Origin: Tricholoma matsutake
Lineage: Eukaryota > Basidiomycota > Agaricomycetes > Agaricales > Tricholomataceae
DNA: 64,000 nucleotides
NCBI GenBank assembly: GCA_026075535.2
Contig: AP026538.1
Location: forward strand, 3,224,001 to 3,288,000
Direction: 5' to 3'
Positions within the stretch are counted from its first letter, which is position 1. Every line of letters starts with the position of its first letter. Position numbers and translations under genes: made by a program. This document shows positions 1 to 11,100 of the stretch, piece by piece. The notes beneath the pieces were generated by a model, which saw only the letters and a program-made list of their open reading frames with translations, did no database searches and was not told where the DNA came from.

Positions 1-149
1 TCTGGAACATAAGGATTCTGGTCAGTTATTGTCAATATAATCACAAAATTTAATCATGGATAGAGAAGTGAAAATAATGGGGGGTCCTCTCTTTGATGAA
101 ATGATTTCATCCAGTCATTGCAGAGATATGGCAAAACAGCAAAAGACTG

Positions 150-2275
150 GACCTTGAAACACTATAAATTAGGAAAGCATCAACTTCTTCTTGTTCCTTC
201 AGAGATAATGGATACACTTTGATTTCTTCAGCACAAACCCCTGGCTTCATGATCCCATGGCTTCCACCCCAGCATCACTCAGACTCCTAATACTTGTGAT
301 ATTCCTTCGGTACCCAATCCTCCACTGGCTTCTCCACACTCACTACATTCCTGTCCCACCACAAATTTCTCTGAACATTTGATCTTGATGTTCTTTCTTA
401 ATCATGATCAGAACTTCCACATTTGGCATATCCTCATCCTCCACTTCCTCCATCATTACAGAATACTTCCTTGGACATTCTTCCTCCTTCCTCTACTTCT
501 TCTCCTTTCTCACCTTCCTCCCAAACACATTACATTCTTTAGGACAGCAAGTGTTTGTACTTTCCCAGTCTTCCAATCAATTTCGGGATTATGCTTGTGT
601 AACCATGGACATTCTATTATTAGATTGGTCTTCCCAAGATCACATACTTCAAATATGGCTTGCTCCTGATGGTCCTGATACCTCAGTGCCATAGTCACCT
701 CCTTTTTAATAGTTCCTCCATGATTTATTGTTCGATCAATATTATACACCCACCATAATGGGTTGCAATAGCTTGTGCATGCTAATACTGTTTCTGATAA
801 TTAAGGACTGATTAATAAATAATCCTGTAGCACTGCTGTCGAGCAATGCTCCCACATCAATTGCTGCATGTGTATCCACTGTCTTCAATCTTACAGTCAA
901 AGTGATTTTGGGTTCTATTCAAGCAGAGCAAATAAAGAATTTAGGGGTTTTTGAAAATAGTGTTCACCAATTTTCATCATCACATGATTGAATTTTGTCT
1001 TCCTCAACTTTAATTTCCTTTTCAAAAATTCCCTGAGTTTCCTCTGATATTAGTACATTGTAATGGTTCTGGGTCACCAATGGGGAAACCTTCACTGGGA
1101 CTCTTCCACAAAATTCTGCTGCCTGGCTGCCTTTTTCCTGCTTCACTTCCTCGATTGTAGCTTCCCTAATCTGTCTCTTCTGCTTGTAATTCCTAGAAAT
1201 ATGTCCTAACTGCCCACAGTTAAAACATCTGAGTGGGCAACATCTCCCTGCTTGATCAACCTCCATAGCATCTGGTGCAGATGGCGCCACAACACTAGGT
1301 ATCACTGCCATGGCCAGTGGCTGTGCCCCTGGGGTTTGCACTTCTGATTGTGCCTGAGGTACCTTTCCTTTCTCAGTCTTTCCCCCTGATGGCTTTCCAA
1401 ATTTACTACTTCTGTGCATCAACTTTGATTTGGCCTGTTGCTGATCAAGGTGCATAGCTCAATTGTACCACTCATCCAACTTCTCGAGCATAGAGGGTAA
1501 TCAATAGATAGACTTGAATAATGAAGGATTTAATCCTGCTTTCAAGAATTCTACCAATCCAGCCTCTCCTATATCCATCTGCAAAGCTTCTGCTTTAAAC
1601 TGCAGAATAAACTTGTCTGCCATTAAGGAACCTTGGCACATAGTTTTTAGTTCAGCATTAGCTGTTGCCTTTGGATTAGGATCCCCAAACTAAGCTTCCA
1701 AAATTCCTTGAAGGTCACAAATGGTTTGTTTCCCATGGCAATTTGATTAATAGCCTCATTTCTCCAGAACTGTGCTCCCCCCCCCTGGATGTATGAGAGA
1801 GCAAACATTATCCTAGACTCAGCTGTACAAAACTCTGGCTTCCTCCCATGAATATGCAATACTATAGAGCTGATGAACAGTTTTGTATTTTCTATGGTAC
1901 CATCAAAGATTTGTGGGGGCATGTACTTAGGTAAGCACACTTTTCCATTTTCAGACTCCTTTGGTGCCTGCACATCATCCTGTCCACCATCACCCCCATC
2001 TCATTATCTCTGTCTACTGTCATCTGTGGCTGTGCTTCTGCTTGCCTGGGCTGTGATGCTGCCAATACTGATACTAGTTGCAACACTTGCACCGTGAGCA
2101 CATCAATCTTTGTCTCTAGCACTGGTGTGGGAATGGGATTAGGACTGGGATTAGAAGTTGATAGTTCAGACATAATGGACAATCTGTGATGAATCACTTC
2201 TTTGGCTAAGGTGCCTGATCTTGGAGGTATCACTGAATTTGGCTTGTAACTAAAATAGTTGTCTGAATAGAGCAA
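150..2275 (-). pseudogene. Family-C Ty3/gypsy gag-pol remnant
   Basis: Degenerate 5' part of a chromovirus on the minus strand, related to the element at 58753-64000. From right to left: the gag N-terminus (ORF 1892-2275), the gag core (ORF 1647-1973, with FALSYIQGGGAQFWRNEAIN), a CCHC zinc knuckle (CFNCGQLGHISRN, in ORF 964-1455) and a fragment near the protease (ORF 510-749, with TNLIIECPWLHKHNPEIDW). The last fragments near position 200 match the stretch just before the reverse transcriptase. The last knuckle position that should be Cys reads Asn. Frameshifts and stops separate the pieces. In this copy gag runs into the start of pol in one frame across the knuckle, while the 63-kb copy is frameshifted there. 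Similarity fades left of about 150. Confidence 0.85.
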
Positions 2276-2517
2276 TGTAAATCATAACTAAACCAGATCC
2301 AATCAGTTGTCTGGTTACAGCTGTCCTAATGATGAGCACTGCCTCTCAATCACTGGCAGTTGCAATGTAAGGCAAGGCCTGGCATTGGCTTATGAAAGAA
2401 AAGGTAGATTACATATGTACAGTTACTTCCAGCTTGTGCCAAAAGGATGAGTAATTGGATGTGGCACAATGAAACAATGATATATGCATGAGTAAGAGAA
2501 GGCACACTTGGAAGGGT

Positions 2518-2528
2518 AGTTGTGTTCT
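2518..2528 (-). other. Predicted self-priming primer-binding site of family C
   Basis: Read on the minus strand, AGAACACAACT starts two bases inside the LTR edge at 2531. It is exactly complementary to AGTTGTGTTCT, which lies in the family LTR about 27 nt downstream of a TATATAAA box (58927-58937 in the better-preserved LTR). This is the arrangement of Tf1/sushi elements, where the folded 5' end of the element RNA primes reverse transcription instead of a tRNA. The complementarity is seen; the mechanism is inferred. Confidence 0.6.
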
Positions 2529-2530
2529 TC

Positions 2531-2660
2531 TGTTAGGGTGACACCCACTATCTGCTAGCTAAGACTGTGCAGGCTCTCTCTACAAGAAGGGGGCAAGATG
2601 TGTGCATGACATGATAAAATAAAATGAAATTTTATTATGTAATGGGGCTGTTTCCTAACA
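2531..2660 (-). repeat. Shortened family-C LTR (5' LTR of the remnant)
   Basis: Begins TGTTAGGGTGACACCC and ends TTTCCTAACA, the same inverted termini as the 411-bp LTR at 58753-59163. About 280 bp of the middle, including the TATA box, are missing. Position and orientation fit the 5' LTR of the gag-pol remnant to its left. No target duplication could be recognised. Confidence 0.8.
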
Positions 2661-2769
2661 CTAACAGGCTTTGTCTTCCCTCTACTCTTGTTCCCCTCAT
2701 CCTATTGCCACTCTTGACAACATGATCATCAACTCTGACCCTGATCTCCTTGATCAAACTCTCTGTCCA

Positions 2770-3190
2770 ATACTCTGGTGAGAAGCTGGATAAATTAAAG
2801 TCTAATTACAAAGAATGATGCAAAGAAATTATGATTGCCCTTTCACTGAATGGTCTTTATGACTAGTTTACAGGTGATATTACTGAACCCCCACTTCGGA
2901 TACTTGTGCCTTCACTAACTGGAAGGCTAACTCCTGTCTGGCATTCACATTTATTGTATCCAGCATCACATCCTTGGAACACCCCTTCATTGACATGACC
3001 AAGAGCATTGCTACTAACTGGGAAATTCTTTGCAGGTGTCACCAATCTGAGGGTCCAGTCCACCAGGTCCAGTTGCTGCAACAGGCATTAGCTGTTCAAT
3101 GCACAACCAACACCCCCCTTCCTAAGACTGCCGATAAGATTTGCACCCTTATTTGCATCTGTAAAACTGCTAGCCATCGCTTATTTTCTG
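2770..3190 (+). pseudogene. Copia-type gag remnant
   Basis: Plus-strand reading frames with stops match the first half of the copia gag at 54009-54506: the KLKSNYKE segment, the SITANWEIL-like segment (here TKSIATNWEIL), and the VHQVQLLQQALAVQCTTNTP stretch. It is an N-terminal gag fragment (UBN2-type gag polypeptide) with no zinc knuckle or pol. Stops occur at least after NYKE and within the following 30 codons, so it is dead. No LTRs could be assigned to it. Confidence 0.7.
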
Positions 3191-3521
3191 TACCAGTGTA
3201 CCATCACTACCAGCTTGGTTAGGGGACCCAAAAAGGATGTCAATTAAAATACCTGAGTGAAGCGAGTCTAGTATCAATTTGGTAAGAATTGCCATCATGT
3301 TTCCCTTGCCCACTTGGCACTGTCACACTTGTGATATTTTTTTGGACATTCAACAATTTACATTTAAAATTTGAGATATGACATGAATAGCAGTAGTATA
3401 TATTACCAGACAGCTTCCAGCTACTGGTATGAAGGATTGCATGGAAAGTTTCTGTCTGCAAAGTTATTTAAGTAATAATCATCCATATCCATAACTTCCA
3501 ATGAATTATTGCCAGTCAAAT

Positions 3522-5751
3522 TCAGTGGTGCATATCGTCAAACTTTGGTATCAACTTGGTGACTTGCTGGGTCTTGCATAACTGCATAATATTGCCCATT
3601 TGAGTGCTATTGGAATGATAGTGGTGATGATGGACAAGGAACATCTTGATTTTGGGGGCAGGAGCAAAGACTCTGACATCATCCACAAGCTCAGTGAATT
3701 TGGGCAAGAATTTGAACCTTTGTGCATAAATCAGTGGCTCGGGTGTGGCAGCATGGATGAATCTTTGAAATATAAGCTGAACTTGTACAACCACAAGACC
3801 TGTTGATATGTAGATAACTATTTAACAGAAACCTTGTTTATTGCACTCACCACCATATACTGTAAATGTGGGACTGTCATCAGGAGATATAAGAATTGGA
3901 TTTAGTGTTTACAGGTCCAGTTCAGTCCAGTTTTTTATGTCTAAATGGGGCAACCGCAACCGCAACCGGTCCAAAACTGACCCAGATATTGCTGAACTGC
4001 AACCAGACCGCATAGGACTGGTCCATATCAGTCCATGGACCAAAAAAAACCAGTTTGAACCAACTTTTTGCTGTAAAATTTGTTGTACCAATATAACCCA
4101 TATACTTCTCGACAACTATTAATTGGACTATCTTACCATTACACAAGCAGTTGGATATTGTAATTCCCCGGTGACAGGTCCAACTTTTAAGAGATTTCAT
4201 CAAGATCTGACAGAGATATGACCGAAACAAAAGTACATTGTATTCCATGTTGTAGTTTGTAGTTTGTAGTTACAACTTGTTAGGGCTGTTAAATGAATCA
4301 AATACACATGGTATAGATGTTTATGTATGTTATTCCTTTGCCTTGGATAATGTCCAATTGTGCCCAACATTTTTGTAGCACAAGGTATAAACAGTACAGT
4401 CACAGCTGCTCAAATGACATCAAAATACTCACATCAAAATGTATTTTGTCATATCTCTCTCAGTTCTCAACCGTTTTTGATGGTCCAGGGAGCGAAATTG
4501 AAGCCATTATGTGTGGGAATCAGGGAGTATAGTGTACGTGACCTATAAACTGGTTGAAACCGGTTCGGATCGGTTTTCATCGGTTCAATGATATTTGTCA
4601 AAGCAAAAGACTGGCAACTGGACTGCAAAAGACTGGTCCTATAAATAGCCACCTGACGAACTGGACTTCAGTTCAGTTCAGTCCAGTTTCGGTCTTTTTC
4701 CGGTTCATAGGACCAGACCTTTAAACACTAATTGGATTACACCTTCCAAATGGGAGTTCAGTGCTAGGCGGTAGCACTTGTACTGTTTGTGATGGGAGGA
4801 TGACATGATGATCTTGAGTGGATCAATAGGGTATATGGAAATTGAACCAGACATTGAGATGGGAGAAAGGCCACAGGCAATTAGCTGCACTATGTTGTGC
4901 ATGGCCATGAGCTTCATAGCTCTGCCCAGAAAAATAATTCCTGAGTGCTGGACATAGATATGGAAGATTAAACTGAATCATTATATCTTTGATGGAGGCA
5001 TTTGAGATATGTGGGTGAGTAGTGAGAAGAATAACAATGGCATTATTTGCTATATAGCTGTGCTCTTTGTGAAATAAAGATGGCATGAGATGATGATATA
5101 TTCCCATGACATGTTCATCAGGAAGAACTTGAGAGATCCATGTGTGCTCTGGGTAGTGGTTGTTGACTTTGTCTGCTTTGTTAACCATATCATTTAACAG
5201 GCTAGCACCTGAGGACTCAAGGGCAGTGAACAGGTTTAAGAGAGCTGTCTTCTCAATGTGATCAAGAAAGTGAACACATTGAGAATGGAAATTGTGGAGG
5301 TTCAACATATGGTAGAGTATCTTGATGAGGGTGATATGGCAATGCTCTGTGATATCAGAGGTCTATTGATAAGGAGCACCCATCAAGTGGATACTTTCAA
5401 GAACACAGTGTAGAGCCTCTGACTTAGGAATTTGAAAATGGCCAAGTGGACCATTCTTGCCATGGCAACACCACTAGTAATGATCTTGTTCTTATAATGG
5501 TGGAACTCGGCAAGAGCCTGCTTCAAGGTGTGTATTGTTTCTGTTTCATCATAGAGTAAAAGACTCTGTGCCTGGAAAATGAACTCAACAAGAGCTCGCA
5601 ACATGCATAGACCCTCATCAGTGACAGCACCTGCAGCCAAAGTGATGAGGAGTTTCTGCAATTCACAATGCTTCCTCCCTGTGCATTGCTTCAGCTTTGA
5701 GACACAATATGCATGTTCAGTGATGCCTCCAAGCTGATCCAGATAAGACAT
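3522..5751 (-). pseudogene. Plavaka-type (CACTA-like) transposase, C-terminal remnant
   Basis: Three minus-strand ORFs form the end of a basidiomycete Plavaka transposase, including the DUF6830-like region. They are 5383-5751 (GGITEHAYCVSKLKQCTG, then LVEFIFQAQSL and EFHHYKNKI), 4823-5308 (FHSQCVHFLDHIEKTALLNL, HPHISNASIKDIM, LPFSHLNVW-like) and 3522-3794 (VVQVQLIFQ, PLIYAQRFKFLPKFTELVDD, LIPKFDD near the C-terminus). The order matches the family. The gene is cut by the hAT-like element at 3903-4730 and has lost the catalytic N-terminal half. It carries stops and frameshifts. Family recognition is from memory of conserved phrases. Confidence 0.75.
3903..4730. mobile_element. Non-autonomous hAT-like element (828 bp)
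   Basis: Left end TAGTGTTTACAGGTCCAG; right end, read inward, TAGTGTTTAAAGGTCTGG. It is flanked by an exact 8-bp duplication ATTGGATT at 3895-3902 and 4731-4738. An 8-bp duplication and termini of the form YARNG are the hAT signature. The ends are rich in the motif CAGTTCAGTCCAG. No transposase is visible inside. It interrupts the Plavaka ORF just after a PFGRCN motif: removing it would make the two halves adjacent. A fragment with the same terminus lies at 52884-53006. Confidence 0.85.
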
Positions 5752-5759
5752 TGGAAATC

Positions 5760-6392
5760 CATCAAATACAATACATGTATAATCTCAGATAGACACATAC
5801 CAGACTCTGACTCATTGGGATCATAGCAGCCAGTTGACTGGGGCTAATGAGTGCATCTCATCACACTAATTAGTATTATGTAATATGTGTTTTGTCATTT
5901 ATCAAGTGCTTGCACTCTGGACATACTTCTGAATGCTATTTTGCCCTGCTTTCATCCTAATGTTAAAGCTGGTAAGATTTGGCAACTTATGACAGTGAAA
6001 TTGGAGCTTCCTATAGAATTTTAACTAGATATGTTGTTAAACTATTGGGCTGAGCTAGCACTGCAAAATACATGAGATTCAATGATGGACTCGGAAGAAT
6101 ATGATGGGGTAGATGTTGCAAGGTTGATGTAGAATCAACATATTGAGCTGAGACATGTTCAAGCTGATACATTTACCATACCACCAGCACAGTGGCATAA
6201 CTTTTTGAATGTGGTGTGACATGTCATATCAAGGCTGGTTTCTTACATCATAAAGTGTGCAAACCATACAATTATCCATTTACTATCTATTCATGTCTTT
6301 ATGTAAATTAATTCTCTAACACATGTTGAGGACTGTACTGGGTTATCTTTTGAGGTTGACCCTGCAAACAAAATGTAACATTAGATAAGCAG
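5760..6392. other. Intergenic, no assignable feature
   Basis: AT-rich, stop-rich sequence between the Plavaka remnant and chromovirus A. It probably continues the Plavaka coding region on the minus strand, but I could not recognise protein motifs. The same sequence resumes at 12451 after the chromovirus insertion. Confidence 0.4.
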
Positions 6393-6397
6393 GATTT

Positions 6398-6823
6398 TGT
6401 AAGGGGACTAAGGGGGTGCCCTGTGTGTTTTTCCTATTTTTTATGTTCGTCCCATATTTTTCCCCACCTCATTTCCTTCTATTCTTCATTTTCTATGATT
6501 TTTCCGGATTTTATTACTAATTTTCCCTTGCTATCATGTTTGTATATGTTGACACTTTTATATTTAGAGGCGGAGTACCCCTTCTGACACATACCCCTTG
6601 GTATGATGTCATTCGGCGGCCTTGATCCGCCTATCTCCGCCTTTTTCTATTTTTAGGTTATATTTGATTTTTGTCATCTTCACATATACTGGGCATCAGC
6701 AAGGGGATCCTTAGAGTTTTCTCTTCGGATTTCCCTTTGCTAGGTGCGCCCCCAATGCCTGTATTATGTAGTATAATTTTAACTTCGGATTTCCCTTTGC
6801 TAGAGGCTTAGGTTGCCCTTATA
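6398..6823 (+). repeat. 5' LTR of chromovirus A
   Basis: 426 bp, from TGTAAGGGGACTAAG to TTGCCCTTATA. It differs from the 3' LTR at two sites (TTCTGAC versus TTCCGAC; ATTCGGC versus ATTTGGC). A 21-bp direct repeat CTTCGGATTTCCCTTTGCTAG occurs twice near its end, at about 6723 and 6783, downstream of the predicted transcription start. Confidence 0.97.
6682..6722 (+). promoter_or_regulatory. Predicted LTR promoter and transcript start
   Basis: CATATAC (about 6682) could act as a TATA-like box. About 30 nt downstream lies AGAGTTTTCT (6713-6722), the exact complement of the sequence just inside the LTR at 6826-6835. In self-priming elements the transcript 5' end is complementary to the primer-binding site, so the start is placed near 6713. 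Inference from complementarity and spacing only. Confidence 0.5.
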
Positions 6824-6825
6824 GT

Positions 6826-6835
6826 AGAAAACTCT
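6826..6835 (+). other. Predicted self-priming primer-binding site of chromovirus A
   Basis: AGAAAACTCT begins two bases after the LTR end. It does not start with TGG, as expected for a tRNA 3'-end primer site, but is perfectly complementary to AGAGTTTTCT in the LTR. The two-base gap is the same in family C. This supports Tf1/sushi-like self-priming. Confidence 0.6.
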
Positions 6836-6989
6836 CCCCTAAGGCCCGAAAATCGCGAACGCGCTGCCCAAAATAGGCAGGTACGGACTGGACGACGCTT
6901 CCCAAAGCTCCACAGAGTCCCTACACACCGTTCCAGATACTCTCGCCTTTATTGCGCCGCCATTTTCGCCAAACGCGCTCCCTAGCGAC

Positions 6990-8109
6990 ATGGACACATC
7001 AGAACGCTTCGACGCGCTTGAAAGCGACGTTTCCGGAATGCGCGCGCAAATCGACTCGCTTAAATCTACGATTGAAAACTTCGTTAGGACCCTCCAGGCT
7101 AACCCTACGACTAATAGTTCCCCCTTCACGACTCCAAGCGCACCCAACAACGATGTTTTGCCAAACGCGTCCACTAAGGAACATGCCCAGATCAAACTGT
7201 CCCCCCCCCGCCGAATTTAATGGTGCACGTGCGCAGGGACGTGCATTCCTTAATTCCTGTGAGTTATACATTAGTCTCCAGTCGCATCAATTCATCGATG
7301 AGGCTGCAAAAATTTATTGGGCCTTCACATACATGAAATCTGAACGCGCCTATCTCTATGTGGACCGTATCCTACGTCAAACTAAAGAACTCGGTTCTCT
7401 ACCTTTCTCCACTTGGGGTGACTTTCGAGCTGAGTTCGTATGCCACTTCTGCCCCCTCAATGAACGCCACCGAGCAGTGACACGACTTGAGTCATCCACT
7501 TACCACCAGGGACGTCGATCCATGGACGACTATATCGATGAGTTCAAGGATTTGGTGGACATGGCAGGGTATGGGAGTGGGTTACCAGTGGTGGTGAAGT
7601 TCCGACGGGGGCTCAACCGAGAAATTCAGGACCAGATTGCACAGATGTTGGAAGGGCGCCCAGCGGACGATGATATCCTTGCTTGGTATGAAGCTGCTTC
7701 ACTCTGTGACGAGAACCGACTCACAAATGCGGCATTTAATGCTGCATTCCGTGCTCCAACTACCACTCATACACCCTACACCTTCAATCGAAGCCTCCCC
7801 CGCCCTAACCCCATTCCTGCTCATCAAACTCCCACACCAGCCGTCAATATCCCAGTACCAATGGATGTTGATGCAGCCCGCAGCCGTGCACGTAAGTTGG
7901 ATCTCTGCTACCGTTGTGGGGAACCTGGACACAGGGCTGGAGTGTGTCCCCATCGTCAGGATATCCGCATGCTCACCCCCGAGGGACGAGACGAACTCCT
8001 GCAAGATCTGTTGGCACTTGTAGATGTTGAGGAAGCGAAGGATCAAGTTGCAGAGGAGGTTAAGCTGGAAGTTGTAGAGGAGCAGGATTTTCCTATTCGC
8101 AGCGAGTGA
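6990..8109 (+). pseudogene. Chromovirus A gag, broken by a one-base C-run expansion
   Basis: Capsid/nucleocapsid polyprotein of the element. Translation from the ATG at 6990 (MDTSERFDALES, a coiled-coil-like heptad region) stops at 7220. The rest lies one frame over, up to the TGA at 8107-8109. The frames meet at nine C bases (7201-7209), where copy B has eight. The downstream part has the retrotransposon gag core (FIDEAAKIYWAFTYMKSE, then YIDEFKDLVDMAGY) and a CCHC knuckle CYRCGEPGHRAGVC. Either a replication slip killed this gag, or the run is a sequencing or assembly error. Pol starts in the -1 frame and overlaps the gag end by 46 nt. Confidence 0.9.
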
Positions 8110-11100
8110 ATTGTACGCCCTCACTGCCTGTCCATAACCGCTTTGAAGTCTTGTCAGTTGAATCCCTGGAGAATGAATCCATTTCTGTGACTGCTCCCCT
8201 CTCTGACCCTTCGAAGTTGGCTAAAGACGTACCTGCTCTCCCCATCTCTCCTTCTACTCCACGTCCCAAAATTAAATCATGGGAGCGTAAACTACCACGC
8301 AAGTATATTGTGGCATCCACTCCCTCTGCACATTCCTTAAACCTAGCCATCGAACTGCAGACGACCGACACTGGACAGATACTCGGTGTTTCTGCGCTCC
8401 TGGACTCTGGTGCGACTGGTCTCTTCATTGATTCCCATCTGGTACAACAACATCGTCTAAATACTCGCTCACTCTCACGTCTGATACCTGTATATAACGT
8501 GGATGGATCCCCAAATGAAGCTGGTGCCATCCGAGAGGTTGCAGACCTGGTTCTCCGTTACAAAGATCATAGTGAGCGTGCCCTTTTTGCTGTCACTCAA
8601 TTAGGAAAGCAAAAGGCGATTTTGGGATATCCATGGCTTCGAGACCATAACCCAGAGGTCGACTGGCGCACCGGGGAGGTTACCATGAGCCGATGTCCAT
8701 CCCGCTGTCGGACGTGTTTCACAGAAGCCAGGCAAGAACGTCGTGGACAGAAGGCGGCAATACGACGAACTCAGAAGTGTCGTGCTGGACCCCTGCCTAT
8801 ACCTGAAGTGGAATTGGAAGGGGTTCCTGATCTAATGCTGGACTCGGATGATGATGATGAGGACCCAGAGGAAGTGGAGGAGGGTGATCGGATCTTCTAC
8901 ACTGCGATTCGCTCATCGCATGAGGTGTGCGCCACATCGAACATATCCCAACGCCTCGCCGAGGCCTTCCACAAAAATAACGCTGCTAAATCCTCTACTA
9001 ACTCCTTACTCCCTCATCTCCATGAGTTTGAAGACGTGTTCTCCAAGGAGTCATTCGACTCTCTTCCTGCGCGTAAGCCATGGGATCACGCGATCGAACT
9101 CACCCCCGGCGTAACCCCTTCATCCTGCAAGGTCTATCCTCTCTCTCCGGAGGAACAACGGCAGCTTGACCAGTTCATCGACGAGCACCTGGCCTCTGGA
9201 CGTATTCGACCATCGAAGTCACCCATGGCCTCTCCCTTTTTCTTTGTCAAGAAGAAGGATGGCTCACTTCGACCGGTTCAAGACTACAGAAGACTCAACA
9301 ACATCACGGTCAAAAATCGCTACCCACTACCCCTCATCTCCGAACTCGTAAACCAGCTCCGTGGAGCCCGATACTTCACCAAGCTCGATGTCCGTTGGGG
9401 CTATAATAATGTGAGGATAAAGGAGGGAGATGAGTGGAAGGCAGCCTTTCGTACCAACCGTGGTCTTTTTGAACCGCTTGTCATGTTCTTTGGCCTTACT
9501 AATAGCCCTGCCACCTTTCAGACCATGATGAACAACATCTTCCATGACCTCATCCTCGAAGGCGTTGTCTGCATCTATCTCGACGACATCCTCATCTTCA
9601 CTCGCACGGTTGAAGAGCACCGTCGCATCACGCGCCTCGTCCTAGAGCGACTTCGACGGTACAAACTCTACCTTCGTCAGGACAAATGCGAGTTCGAAAG
9701 GACCAAGATCGAGTACCTCGGCCTGATTATCTCGGAGGGTCAAGTGGAGATGGATCCTATCAAGGTAAATGGGGTCACAGCTTGGCCTACGCCCACGAAC
9801 AAGAAGGAGGTGCAGTCTTTCCTGGGCTTCATCAATTTTTATCGGCGTTTTATCAAGGATTTCTCACATCATGCACGACCGCTGTTCGACTTGACAGGAA
9901 AGGAGGCATGGAGGTGGGATAATGCACAACAGGAGGCGTTCGAAAAGCTTAAGGAGATGGTCACTTCCACTCCGATCCTTACCTTTGCTGACGATTCGCG
10001 TCCTTTTCGTGTAGAAGCCGACAGTTCTGACTTTGCGACGGGCGCTGTGTTGTCTCAGCAGTCTCCAGAGGACCAGAAGTGGCATCCTGTTGCATTCTAC
10101 TCCAAAAGCCTTAGTGCTGTAGAGAGAAACTACGAGATCCATAACAAGGAGATGTTGGCGATAATGCGTGCGCTTGAGGAGTGGCGACACTTCCTCGAGG
10201 GTGCCCAACACAAGGTGGAAATTTGGACGGATCACAAGAACCTCGAGTACTTCATGACGGCCAAGAAATTGAACCGTCGTCAAGCTCGTTGGTCCCTGTA
10301 TCTATCTAGATTCGACTTCTCCTTGCACCACCGTCCGGGTCGCAGCATGGGGAAGACCGATGCCCTATCCCGATGTGCAGACCATGGGAATGGCAGCGGT
10401 GACAACCAAAACATTGTGCTGTTGCAGCCAGACCTGTTCACCATTCGGGCACTGGAAGGCATCGTACCCCAGGGCGAGGAGCGGGACATTCTACGTGACA
10501 TTCGTCGCGCAAACGGTAGCGGTTTACATGAGGATGTTGTCGCCCGAGCTGTTAAGGAACTGAGGAAGGGATCGACCCTTTCCTTACGTGCGGCAGAGTG
10601 GGCTGAAAAGGAGGACTTGTTGTATTTCAGGGATCGCATCTATGTTCCCAATGACCCAGACCTTCGCCGGCGCATCATATCCCAACACCATGACTCACAG
10701 ATTGCTGGCCACCCCGGACGCTGGAAGACCTTGGAGCTCACCTCACGGAACTATTGGTGGCCACAAATGTCACGGCTCATTGGTCAGCATTGTCGCACTT
10801 GTGACCTTTGCTTACGCACCAAGGTCCCTCGTCGCAAGCCTATTGGTGAGCTACACCCTCTTCCTGTTCCAGAGAGTCGTTGGGATGTCGTCAGCGTCGA
10901 CTTTGTGGTGGAATTGCCAGAGTCAAATGGGTTTGATGCGGTGATGTGCACAGTTGACTCAGTGGGAAAACGCGCTCACTTCATTCCCACTCACACCACT
11001 GTCAGTGCCCTAGGTGCCGCTCGACTCTACCTCCACCACGTGTGGAAGTTACATGGACTTCCTGGTGCCTTCCTCTCGGATCGTGGCCCTCAGTTCATGG

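Noticed and set aside
6398..6823. MITE or promoter island at the TGTAAGGGG repeats
   Set aside because: The five copies are LTRs of one chromovirus family: four flank gag-pol and one is a solo LTR.
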